Source of the DNA: Neckera pumila
Lineage: Eukaryota; Streptophyta; Bryopsida; Hypnales; Neckeraceae
Length of the DNA stretch: 64,000 nt
Assembly: GCA_963969595.1 (NCBI GenBank)
Contig: OZ018415.1
Location: forward strand, 21,147,782-21,211,781
Direction: 5' to 3'
Shown here piece after piece: positions 34,735 to 45,688 of this stretch. A program made the position numbers and the translations under genes. Below the pieces are notes generated by a model. The model had not been told where the DNA came from. It saw only the letters and a program-made list of their open reading frames with translations, and did no database searches. Each line of letters opens with the position of its first letter. Within the stretch, counting starts at the first letter, position 1.

Positions 34735-37320
34735 CTCCCACTTTGTTTATTGTCAAACAATGTCAAACCCATCTCTATGCGAAGAACTTCATGGCGAGGC
34801 TTTGCAAGAGCCTTGGTAAGCACATCCGCTACCATGCGCTCTGTAGGTATGTACCTCATTTCTATCACATTGCTTTCAGCCTTCTCTCGAATGAAATGGT
34901 GTTGGATATCAATGTGCTTACTCCGAGAATGGTGAGTCGGGTTCTTTACCAAGGCAATGGCGCCTTGATTGTCACACATGATAGGTGTGCTCTTCTCTTG
35001 CTCAAGGCCAACATCACTCAACAACTGTCTTAACCAGATCGCCTCCCTTGTGCCTTGACTAATGGCCATGTATTCCGCCTCGGTGGTAGACAATGCAATG
35101 GTGGGTTGCTTCTTCAAATTCCACGAAATGGCACCATCTCCAAGCATAAACACATAGCCCGATGTAGACCTGCGATTGCTTGCATCTCCAGCCCAATCTG
35201 CATCACAAAAGCCTACCAATGCAAGACTCTTGCCTCCAAGGACCAATTTGGCCTCCAATGTGCCTTAGAGGTACCGCATGATCCTCTTCACCGCGGCCCA
35301 ATGCTTTGGACCGCTCTTGGCCATATGTTGGCTCACCATACTCATGGAAAATGCAAGGTCAGCCCTTGTGGCTACCATGGCATACATTAAGCTCCCCACC
35401 GCAGCTTTGTATGGCACATCTTGCATTTCCACCTTCACAGCTTCATATTCCTAATCCGTGAGCTTCTCCAACTTCGAATGCACATCAAGTGGCGTGTCAA
35501 TGGCCTTGCACTCCTCCATGTTGAAGCGCTTCAACACTTCCTTAATGTACTTGCTTTGGCTCATGGTGATGGTGCGCGCCGCCCTTTGCCTTTGAAACTC
35601 CACGCCAAGGCAATAGTGTAGCTCACCAAGATCACTCATGTTATACTCGCTCTTCAACATAGCTTTGACTTCCTCTATTATCTTCATGGTATTTGTCATG
35701 ATGATCAAATCATCCACATAAACAATGATAATCACTAAGGACTCGTTTGTTTGCTTGATGTAAAGAGAATGGTCCGCGTGGCTCCTTTTGTAACATGTCT
35801 TTGCAAATAAGGCATCTATATCCATGTACCATGCTCTCCCTGATTGTCTCAATCCATAGATGGCCTTCTTGAGCTTACACTTTAGTTGCTCTCGCCCTTC
35901 TTGAACAAAACACTTGGGTTGGTCCATGAAGATGACCTCCTCAAGGTGTGGATTGAGAAACGCCGTGACGACATCCATTTGGTGCATCTCCAAGTCCATG
36001 GCTGCCCCTATGGCCCCCATACATCGAATGGTGCAAAACTTGGCCACCGGTGCAAAGGTCTCATTGAAGTCTACCCCCTCGACTTGAGAATATCCCTTGG
36101 CTACCAATTTGGCCTTGTAGCGTACAATGTTGTCCAAGGCATCTCTCTTAGTGCAAAACACCCATTTGCATCCAATACTCTTGCAATCAGAAAGAAGGGA
36201 AGAAAGTTCCCATGTACCTTTACTCATAAGCGAGACGTACTCTGCTTGCATGGCTTGCTCCCACTTGCTTGCATCCGCGCTTCTCATGGCTTCCTCCATG
36301 GTATTTGGATCTCTTACAAACGCTACATTTGCACGCTCCACTTGGTGTTGTGGCAAAATGTGGTTCATCCACCATTCTCCAGGTGGCCTGCGCTCTCTCG
36401 TGGGATATCTTGGCTCCTGGGACGTCTTTTCTTCACCACCATCATCACTTGGAGCTACACTCACTTTCTTCTTTAGTGTTAGTGTTGTCATCAGCTCATC
36501 TTCGTCTTCTGTTACCACTTCTTGCAAACTTGGAGATTTGTCCACCTCAAAGTCTCTATTGCTCCCACTTGGACACATCTCCAAAGACTCGCTACCCTCA
36601 CTCTTATCTTTGATGAAGGTCACGTCTCAACTCTTAAAGATCTTCTTAGTTTCTAAATTCATGAGCCGATAAGCCTTGGAGCCTTCCCAATAGCCCAAAA
36701 ACAAGCACTTAATGCCTTTGGCATTAAGCTTGGATCGCTGAGGGCTCAAATCCAAGGCATAGGTCATACATCCAAAGATGCGCATGTGGCCAATGTTAGG
36801 CTTTCTTCCAATCCATGCCTTTTGCGGTGTCATCGATGCTACCGCACTTGTGGGACATCGATTGCATATGTATGCTGCATTGGATATAGCCTCCGCCCAA
36901 AACTCATATTTGAGACTTTGTGCATGCAACATCGCTTGAGCCATCTCTACAAGCGTACGATTGGCATGCTCCGCTACACCATTTTGTTGTGGAGTGTGTG
37001 GCGTTGAAGTTTGATGTTGAATGCCATGCTCCCTCATAAAGGCCTCAAATGCCTTGGACATATACTCACCGCCATTGTCCGATCTCAATACCTTAAGCTT
37101 ATGACCACTCTCATTCTCTACAAGGGCCTTCCATGCCTTGAACTTCTCAAACACCTCACTCTTGCATTTTAGCATGAACACCCACACTTTCCTCGAAAAG
37201 TCATCAATGAAGGTAAGGAAATATCTTGCACCACCTATAGAAGTGGTCTTCATGGGGCCGCACACATCGGAGTGCACAATCTCCAATACCTTGGCTGTCT
37301 CATTGCTCCCTCGGTCGGGA
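34716..37320 (-). pseudogene. pol: copia pol: integrase, reverse transcriptase, RNase H (broken)
   Basis: It encodes the enzymes that copy and insert the element. The integrase core is at 36627-37286: DDE residues in EIVHSDVCGP, RSDNGGEY and NGVAEHANRT. Reverse transcriptase is at 35451-36623, with KWVFCTKRD, VAKGYSQVEGVDF and the catalytic YVDDLI. RNase H is at 34716-35258: [28 protein letters not shown]. All share one minus frame, broken by stops at 36627, 35451 and 35265-35267. The frame changes by one base near 37,290-37,320, just after the CIEGKQARKPFP segment that ends the upstream reading frame. The order integrase before reverse transcriptase identifies Ty1/copia rather than gypsy. 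Plus-strand open frames over this region are shadows. Confidence 0.95.
34735..34744 (-). promoter_or_regulatory. Polypurine tract of the copia element
   Basis: In element orientation AAAGTGGGAG lies directly before the 3' LTR start TGTTGAAG, the usual plus-strand primer position and sequence type for plant copia elements. Confidence 0.85.
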
Positions 37321-38699
37321 ATGGTTTCCTCGCTTGCTTGCCTTCAATGCAAGCCTCACACGTCAAATCGCAAGCGCTTTTCTTTACTTGCATGCCACCC
37401 ACCATGCTTGAAAGAGCCTTTACACTCTTCACATTTAGGTGCCCCAATCTCTTTTGCCAAAGTTCCACAGTGTCTTGCACCATTGCATCTTGAGCTACAC
37501 AAGCCCAACTTGAACCATTCACCGTTTTGAACTCAAGTTGGTACAAGTTGCCTTGCTTGGGTGCCAAGACAATCGGCTCTCCATTTGGTGCTTCCAAAAT
37601 ACAACCTTGGTTGTTGAATTGCACCTTCAAGCCTTGTAACACCAACTTGCTCATTGAGAGCAAATTGGCATGTAATTTGGGCACATGCAATGCATCTTGA
37701 ACGCGAATCTTCTTCATCACCCCCTTGACATTGACTTCCACCACAATGCATCCCATGCCAATGGCCTCCACCATGCCATTGTCACCTAAATACACCTTGC
37801 GGTTGCTAATGGGTTGGTAGGTGAGAAAAGCTTGTCTCTGTAGTGTCATGTGTTGCGTGGCCCCCGAATCAATAATCCATTTGAACATGTTGCGGTTATC
37901 ATAGCCATCACTTGTCGCAAATGCAAAATCCTCCTCCACTTCAGTGACTGTCGCTTTGTTGGTACTCTCCTTCTTAGACTTCCAATAATTTCTTGTAAGG
38001 TGGACGGGTTGACCGCAATTGTAGCATGTACGTGTCTCTTTGCGTGGTTGAGAGGCCTCTCCTTTCCCGTGTCGTGAGATAAGAGCTGCCCCTCCTTCGT
38101 TAGATTCATTCTCCTTCCTCTTGGATACCTCGTGCATCAATCTTGCCGTCACATACTCAAGGGTGAGCTCCTTCATGGATCTTGTCTCCAAAGTCGTAAT
38201 GAGATACTAAAAAGAAGTGGGTAAGCTCTCGAGAAGAGTCATGACAATGTCTCCATCCGTCAAAGGTGCCTCCAAGCAAACAAGTTGGTCCGCCAGCCCC
38301 TTGACCTTATTGATGTGGTCAAGCATATCTTCTCCCTCTTGCATCTTGCACGTAAAAAACTTGCGGCGAGTAAAGAGAAAATTGGACAAACTCTTAGTCT
38401 CATGGATGTTGCAAAGCACCTTCCATGCTTTTGCCGGTCCCTTGCAAGATCGAACGTGTGCAAATTGCCTATCCACAAGATTGCAAGCAATCATGGAGAA
38501 GGCCTTCTTCACCCTCCTCTCGTAAGACTTCTTGGCCTTGGGATCACCGTCGGAAAGAGGAGGCTCCTCGGAGTCCTCCACAATCTCCCACAAGTCCTTT
38601 TCCGCCAAGATCATCTCCATCTTGAACTTCCACAAGCCAAAGTTCTCTCCATTGAACTTGTCAATGATCCGAACACCCTCTCCCTCACCTGTGGCCATC
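37250..38699 (-). pseudogene. gag: copia gag, zinc knuckle, protease and pre-integrase part (broken)
   Basis: Gag forms the cytoplasmic particle that packages the RNA. It starts MATGEGEGVRIIDKFNGENF; the 163-residue capsid-like part has the familiar NIHETKSLSNFLFTRRKFF segment and ends in a TAG at 38207-38209. The frame then continues with TLETRSMKELTLEYVTARL. The zinc knuckle CYNCGQPVHLTRNYW has Tyr in place of the fourth Cys, so metal binding is probably lost. The protease has IIDSGATQHM. The pre-integrase motif LWQKRLGHLN has Gln where His is usual, followed by CEACIEGK. The frame ends out of register at 37250. These changes fit decay after insertion. Confidence 0.93.
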
Positions 38700-38729
38700 G
38701 TGCCACATCTCCCACTCTAATAAAGTTCT

Positions 38730-39150
38730 CAACAACTCAAATGAACCCTCAATGGCTCTCAAATCTTACAACCAACACTCAGGTGATTGCAATCTCTCCA
38801 ATGTGACTCCAAATGATCACAACAATTCAAATCAGCCCTTCAATGGCTCTCAAATCGCACAACCAACACTCACGTGGTTGCAATCTCTCCAATGTGACTC
38901 CAAATGATCACAACAACTCAAATCAGCCCTCAATGGCTCTCAAATCCCACAACTAACACTTACGTGGTTGCAATCTCTCCAATGTGACTCCAAAAGATCA
39001 CAACAACTCAAATCAGCCCCTCAATGGCTCTCAAATTGCACAATCAACACTCACGTGGTTGCAATCTCTCCAATGTGACTCCAAAAGATCACAACAACTC
39101 AAATTAACCCTCAATGACTCTCAAATCTCACAACCAATATTCACAATAAA
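38730..39150. repeat. ~91-bp tandem repeat in the copia 5' untranslated region
   Basis: AATCTCTCCAATGTGACTCC occurs at 38791, 38882, 38972 and 39063, with periods of 91, 90 and 91 bp. Each unit also carries CTCAATGGCTCTCAAAT and CACAACAACTCAAATCAG. It lies between the 5' LTR and the gag start. Confidence 0.9.
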
Positions 39151-39322
39151 AATAACACTTGAAGCAAAAGAATACCTTTTCAAAGAATAAGATCTTGCTA
39201 AAAAACTCCAAAAACGACCTCCAACTCCACTTGTTCTCAACTTCAGCAGTGCGCCTCCAACAGGCCTTTGCAAAACGATCTCACCTCAAATAACAACTCA
39301 CATGAGTGGGCCCATAACCTAT

Positions 39323-39589
39323 TGTAAGAAAAACACAAAGGCTTTGTAGTCCAATGAAAAGATGACACAAACAAGTACAAGGAAGAGGTGAATAACCCAA
39401 TCAAGGGGTTGCCCTCTTATACTACTCTACTAACAAGTGCCATGACTAACCTTATGGATTATATCAACATAGAAAGTTGCCCCTCTCTAATATCACACTG
39501 TCCCTCTCTAATATCACGCTGTCCCTCTCTAATAACACCTTAGTTGGCTACAAACAACTCCTAACTAAAGTCACTCTCTAACTTCAACA
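39323..39589 (-). repeat. 5' LTR of the copia element
   Basis: 267 bp. It differs from the 3' LTR by a 21-bp internal duplication and five transitions. In element orientation it is followed by ATAGGTTATGGGCCCACTCA, where the tRNA primer-binding site should lie; I cannot assign the primer. Confidence 0.92.
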
Positions 39590-39594
39590 ATACA

Positions 39595-40405
39595 ATGTAC
39601 AATCCAATTCAAAGTTGTATTTTTGGATCCCATTTGATTTTGTTGGCATTCTAATGTAGTTTTTATTGCATCAAATTTGCAATTGGGGCCAAAAGTTTTG
39701 GAAGTGTGGATCATAACTAAACGGTCAAAATTGGATTGGAAAGTCACCATTTCACGAATTCAAGGAACCCACATGTCATACGCGGCTTCAACAGATGACA
39801 AATAGTTTCACTTAGAATACTACACAGAACGGTGCTTTTGAATTTCCATTAGAAATAACTTGTATAGAAATAAAAGTCGGAGCCACATTCGAATCCAAAA
39901 GGACAAGAATAGTCGTCTCCTCTGGAGCCACATTCAAATCCAAAAAACAAGAACAGTCATCCCTTAGGTAGCCCCAATAGAAAGCTACATGTTTTTACTT
40001 TGACCACCTATAATGTGACATTTTTTTCTCTAGAAAAGAGTTGACCAAAATGCGTGTAATAAACCCTGATTTGCCATTCTTTTGCCCCAAAATAAATTGT
40101 GATGAATCCATGCAGTCCGAACCAAACAGTGGCCACAACAATCAGGCCGGGCGGCTTCCTAACTCTTACCTTCCATTTTCCTGCCATGGAAGCCTCTTGT
40201 GAAACCTCACAGACAACCAATGGCAATGAAATTTCATTTTGTAAACCACTTGCGGGACTTCTCCCGTTCATTCTGCAGGGAAGTTTCTGCGCTATAATGC
40301 CCGATTACATGGGCAAACCCGCGTAATCGGGGATTACGGATTTTTCATTCGGGGTTTCATTGAATTTTGCTTGTGCTTTACTTCGGGCAATACCCTTATC
40401 GTCGG
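39595..40405. other. Unrecognised DNA sharing a diverged block with 46,670-46,860
   Basis: About 39,895-40,110 resembles 46,670-46,860. Shared pieces include GGACAA.A.TAGTC, GTTTTTGCTTTAATCA / GTTTTTACTTTGACCA and CAAAATGC.TGT. No gene is supported. Confidence 0.45.
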
Positions 40406-40477
40406 GCATTGCGCCAAATAATTGGCCCTCCTCATCGGGCTCCGCCCTCCTCGTCGGTCAATTATTTGGCGCAATGC
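40406..40477. repeat. Perfect 19-bp hairpin
   Basis: GCATTGCGCCAAATAATTG (40406-40424) and its exact reverse complement (40459-40477) enclose a 34-base GC-rich loop. The flanks hold further short GGGCATTGCCC-type repeats. It may be the core of a small fold-back element. Confidence 0.75.
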
Positions 40478-41456
40478 CCTCCTCTGTGGGCATTGCCCTA
40501 TACATATGTTTCAAAAAAGAAAAAGGAAAAACTCACAGACAAGCTACGGCCTGCTTGCACCCAATTTCTGTGAGAGCATCACCACCCGACCCTCAAATTG
40601 ACCTCTGCTTGGATGAACTGTGAGCGGCAACCTCCAAAACTGCCCCACCCGACCCCCAAAATGGATGACCTCCTTGTCGGCCTGACCTTCAAACGCCCGC
40701 CGGCCTGCAAAAGAGAGTCCATTTGATGATCCCCAAAACGGCCTCCAAAACAGGAAAGGACAAGGCCTTCCGCATCTCCGGAGGTTGTTCTTCACCCTCG
40801 TCCGGTCTGCGTTTACCTCCCGCGGGGCTTTTACATTCCGAATTAACTTCTTGGGCTTCTTCGTGTTCTGCAAAACTGGCTTGCTTCAACTGCACTTGTT
40901 TTCTTCAACTGCAATTATTGTGAACATATCACTTCCGTCTTTACAAAATGTGCTTCCTTCTGAAATATGGGGCTTTCAACACACAAGTGTAAGCACCCAA
41001 GATGGTAATAACAATTTGGATTATTACGGAGGCTTTTTACAATTTCGATTCTTGGCAATCAGGAATTGGTAGGACCCCAGGAGTTGAATGATGAACGGAG
41101 TGTTCTGCAAGATCAATAAAAATTGTGATGCATAAAAGGTCTAATATTGGATTTATTGCTGATTGTTGATTTTGAGGTAATCTCACTGTTATTCTTTGTG
41201 CTTGTCTCATTGCTATTGTGGTTGCCATGAAATGAAATGAGAATCAGGGTGCTGAAATTACTTGAATAGCCGCTGGAATGGATCGAACACACAAATCGAG
41301 ATTCTTACAATTTCTGTTTCTTCAAAAGTACGATGATAGGTCTTCCCATGATTAGAAATTTCAACTAATTTTTTTCAATTGAACTTGCACATTCAAAAAA
41401 AATTAATTTGCACATCCTTTAAAAATTAATGTGCAAATTTTGTTTTATTATATTTT
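40478..41456. other. Mixed-composition DNA, nothing recognised
   Basis: GC is moderate at 40,540-40,850, with AGAGCATCACCACCCGACC at about 40,566 echoing a motif at about 44,016-44,035. Overlapping open frames on both strands have no domain. Confidence 0.4.
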
Positions 41457-42395
41457 ACATTGACCCCCAAAGTTCCATGTCTATGTTTTCACCAAAAACC
41501 CTCAAAAACTGTCATTTTCTGTTCAAGTATCAAATTTTCAAAAATCAACTATTTCTGTCACATATAGCCATAGGATCTTGTAGTACGCTGACTCGAAAAA
41601 ATATAGTAAAAACTTCAGAAATTTCCACTGCATAGATTTCAAGATATAAGCATTCATCATTCAATGAAACCATTTTTATGTCACAAAACAGGGCAGCAAC
41701 ACTTCATAAGCTCACTTTTTGATGAAAAAATGTCCTAAACGATGGTGCTTCTTTGGATTATTTTTTCTTAATAATTTGTCTACATGCTTGAAAATTTTCA
41801 CTTCATTTGCAATTGTACAATATATAGGAAATGAAAAATATAGTAGTAGAAAATGATTCAAAATACTAAATTGCCAAGAATTTAATTATGGAATTGAAAA
41901 ATGCTAATCCCTATGCTTATAGTGTTTTAATAAACAATCTATACCCTAAGATTATATTTTTTTCAAAAAATATTGAAAATTCAATAACATGAAGGACTTC
42001 AAAGTCCATTTTAGAGTAGAGAATCCATAACTACCCGAAAACTTAAAATCTTCAAAAATTTTGAATCATTGATCAAAAATAGAATGATTCAAATTTCAAA
42101 GCTTTTTTACATGTATACAACTGTAGAATATCAATTCAAAATTTTTTTATTTTTGAAAAATGTGATTTACTCTGATTTGGCTGCCCTGACTATTGAATTA
42201 TAAAAAAATAATATATTAGGCCATAGTTTCTAACTCACATTTCCAAATGTCATGAAATTTAGTGCATATGAAAGATATTCCTCGCGCCCACCTTCTATGA
42301 GATTTTTGGCCAAAAATATAGAAATCTCTTGTCACCTGTACCAGCCCAAAATTTTTATACAACCAAATAATGCATTCCGATCCTTTAAGGATTAA
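41457..42395 (+). mobile_element. TTAA-MITE family, full-length copy (long subfamily)
   Basis: The diverged left end ATTGACCCCCAAAGTTCC and right end GATCCTTTAAGGATTAA bound an interior that aligns along its length with 30,518-31,451, including CATAGGATCTTGTAGTA and TCATGAAATTTAGTGCATATGAAAGATA. Confidence 0.72.
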
Positions 42396-43859
42396 TTCTC
42401 TTTCATTTTTTAATAAATCAATCTAACTTATTAATGGAAAAAAACTTCCAAAGAAGAAACTTTATTTAATGAACTTTTAGCGAGTACAATAAGAATATTT
42501 TTCAAAGAAATTTGTACAAATTTCTTAAACTTTAAATTTTAATTAGTGTAATTATGAAGAACTAAAGTTTAACACCAAATTTTAAGATTCAATATTTTTT
42601 ACTTAAAAAATCTCTAAAAACATCATGAAAATTAATATACAAATTTTTGATACACTTTCAACAATTTCCTCGATGAATTAGATGTTGCACATTCTATACT
42701 CTTATGATTAATCCTACTGCTATATTAATTACATATACTGTTATAAAGAAGGAAGAACCAACCAAATTTGTATCCATACAAGAAATAAAGATGATGAATA
42801 AATTATGAATTGCACAAAATAGATAACAAAATCATATTTAATAGTTAAAATTCTTTACTGAGTTCAGTATTTGTCAAAACTTTGAAGACAACAATATTGA
42901 TATAAGGCACCTTACAAAATTACCTCTTCTACCTCAATGTCTGGAAATTTCATTTGATACTTTTTGCACTTTTATTGAAATCAACATTTGGTTTTCATTA
43001 ATTCCAAAAGATAGTGACAACAAAATATACCTTCTACAAGCATACATTTTTTAGAAATCTCCTTTTATTGTATGTAATACATTTAAAGATTTTGGATTGT
43101 ATAACCATTTCCTCGATGAATTAGATGTAGCACATTTTGGAATCTTATGCTTAAATATATTAATAGATTAATTATATTTAATGATATAAATAAATAAGAT
43201 CAAAAAAAGAATTTTTTTTTCATAAAAATTAAGAAAATGAATAAATCATTAATCATATACATTTAAAAACAAAAATATGCATTCAATAATAAAATATCCA
43301 CACCTTGAGTTTGGCTATTTGTTTGTTTGTTTTGTTTTGCTACGTTGAGATCTCCCGGACCATGTGTCCTTAGGCCGCTTGCTTGGTACCATCGGAAAGC
43401 TCTTGTTGAAGAGGGTTGTAAGGACTTTGTTTTGTTGCGTTTGGAATGACGAAGTGAAAGATATTGAATTTCAAAGTTCTTATTATGAATAAAAATATTT
43501 AGAAAATTATTGTCACTATGATTTTGAATGTGGCAACGACACAAGCCACACTAGTAGTTATTAAGTTCAACATTTGTCGGCTTTTAAAAATTTTGTGCTT
43601 CTATTAAATTAGCATTATTACTTATATTTTTATTTTATTATATGGCGGCAATATCATGGAGCACATTGGAGTTTTATCAAATTTTATCTTCTAATTTTCA
43701 ACCTTTCACAAATTTGGGACACCTTTCAAAATTTTCAAAATTTTTATTAATTTTAAATTTTTCCTTAATTTCCAAAAAAATTCAAGAAAATTCAGAATTT
43801 TCTTGAACTTTCGAAAGGCTCCCAGGCCAGGCCTGCCTCCTTGCCGGTAGTCTTTCAGA
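42396..43859. other. AT-rich DNA with a diverged direct repeat
   Basis: CCTCGATGAATTAGATGT followed by GCACATT occurs at about 42,669 and again at about 43,110, so a block is repeated at roughly 440 bp. The minus-strand frame at 43263-43544 has no domain that I can support. Confidence 0.45.
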
Positions 43860-44740
43860 GAACTTGCATCAGGAGTTTCAAATTCCAGTAGAGTAATTCC
43901 AGGAAGAGCCGTTTACCCCACCTTTTAGCCTCTTAAGAGGTCATGGGTGGGGGTCACGACCTCCAGGCGGCCCCTAAATTGGAGGTCACCACCCGGCCTA
44001 CTGGCCTCAAACAAGAGGCCGGGTGGTGATGCTCTGACTTTTCAATAGCTCGGAGGAACTTTGCAAGGTCCATGCCGAGGAATCGCGGACATCCTCTCGT
44101 TATTAATTACGGAGTACTTGACTGAATTCTTATTGTTATATATTCTCCCTCCCTCATTGACCACCACATCACTAGGTTTGACTTGTATGCAGAAAGTACG
44201 GAATCAAATTCCTTCCACGCATTTCACAGCAATTCTTCAAGTCCGTCAAGTCTAGATCTGTGCTGGTGGGTCCGAATTTGGTGTAACAGACTTACCTGAA
44301 GAATCTCACTGAATCCGCACAAAGTTTCTGATGAAAACTGTTTGATGATACAGTCCTGTAAGTTACTGGAGCTTGCTTGCTGCAGACGCCACGGATTCGA
44401 TCGGTGTCCGAGCTTGCCCAGCAAGTCTGCCGGCAAGCGACTTTGCAAAGGAAATGGGGTGCAAGCTGCCCTCGATAGCTGTGCACAGAAATCCGTGGCA
44501 TGTTCCTCACTGGAGACCCGACGGAACCAGGTCAATAGATTACCTCAAACTGATCAGACCAACCCCACAGCAACTCGCCCAAGGCACTCAACACGGGCAA
44601 TGAGCGGGCCGTGGCTTGGAAATTGCCCCATGGCACTCACGCCACGTGAAAAAACATGCCTAGCCACGGTCAAAAATAAAGAAGGCACGGGCAAATGGAG
44701 GCTCTTGAACGCGGCTCACCAAGCTATTAAATAATGTTTT
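43860..44740. other. Higher-GC segment with a hairpin, no assigned gene
   Basis: A perfect 14-bp stem TCACCACCCGGCCT (43986-43999) pairs with AGGCCGGGTGGTGA (44016-44029). Long open frames on both strands follow (44342-44734 plus, 44224-44535 minus). Neither shows a family motif, and because they overlap antisense I cannot choose between them. Confidence 0.4.
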
Positions 44741-45121
44741 GAGTCTCACCTTTTGAAAGGTTCTCTTCAAAAGTTGAAGAGATTCTTTCTAAAATAATAA
44801 AATAGGAAGTTTGGAGCACCTTTTGACTACTTGGCGAGTCTTCACGTGGAGCCATGACTCTTCATTTAATATGGACAATGAATTTTTGCCATTTGGCGCC
44901 CCTTTACCGCGAGCCAGGCGTAGGCGTGGGGTTGCCCTCAGTATGTGTATATAAATTTTTAGTTGAGGTTCAATTCTTATTGTAATGGAAATATTATGAA
45001 TTTAATTTTAAGGTTCAAATGACATTAGTTATTAATGAATATCATTAATGCTTATTAATCTTAAGCTTGAAATAAATTTTATACTTTTTTGTTTTGTTTT
45101 TTTAATAATATTCATATTGGT
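44741..45121. other. AT-rich DNA, nothing recognised
   Basis: No gene or repeat structure that I can support. Confidence 0.4.
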
Positions 45122-45688
45122 TTAAGTACCGAGGCACATTTGGGGCAAGACTGAATTGTGATACAACTATCACTTTTAGGGCAATGAGAAGAAAATGAAT
45201 TTTTTTTTTTTTTTCAAAATTCAGTTTTACAAATTTGTACAATACTACAGTGGGAATGTGTGGAAATTTTTTTAGAAACTTTGACTACATAGATTGAAAG
45301 GTTATATTAATGTTTGAAGTTTTTTCCAACCTTGCCAGACAAGGCTAGTGAACTTTAACTCCTAGAGTGAGATTTTTCACTCCACAATCCACATGGTTAT
45401 TTTGTGGACATTTGCATCTTGTATCATGTGCTGCATTTCAAAATTAGAGGATTGAGGAGTTTTGCACATGTTCCCCGAAGTTGCCCCAAAAGTTTAAGGC
45501 AACATAACTTTTGATCCAAACATGCACCCAAACAGAAAAAAAAAACTTAAATTCACACTAGGGGTTATATGTTCACTCCTTGTCCTTGTATCAAATTTTT
45601 GTGATCATCCCACCAAAATTAACTTCAAGTCTAACTATCCGGGATCTCTTGCGTACATTGAATGATCACTTGGTCATTTAGGGGTTAA
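45122..45688 (+). mobile_element. TTAA-MITE family, short diverged copy
   Basis: It runs from TTAAGTACCGAGG to ACTTGGTCATTTAGGGGTTAA. Interior marks are weak (GAATGTGTGGAAATTTTT, ATAGATTGAAAGG) but in the family order. Confidence 0.55.

Larger units (their letters stand above)
34486..39589 (-). mobile_element. Ty1/copia retrotransposon, complete but disabled
   Basis: It has two LTRs (39323-39589 is 5' and 34489-34734 is 3' in element orientation), gag, and pol in copia order (protease, integrase, reverse transcriptase, RNase H). Flanking ATACG (34481-34485) and ATACA (39590-39594) suggest an imperfect 5-bp target duplication if the LTR includes three extra bases (TAT). The LTRs differ by five transitions over 246 aligned bases (about 2%) plus one 21-bp duplication in the 5' LTR, so insertion is fairly recent on a plant scale. 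Several stops and one frameshift disable the polyprotein. Confidence 0.95.

Noticed and set aside
34743..38806. Plus-strand open frames across the copia element (for example 35886-36476, 36127-36672)
   Set aside because: They are shadows of gag and pol on the minus strand, which carry all the recognisable motifs.
43263..43544. Minus-strand frame with RWYQASGLRTHGPGDLNVAKQ as a possible gene
   Set aside because: Vaguely familiar as a dispersed plant repeat, but no domain, no start context and AT-rich surroundings; I could not support a call.
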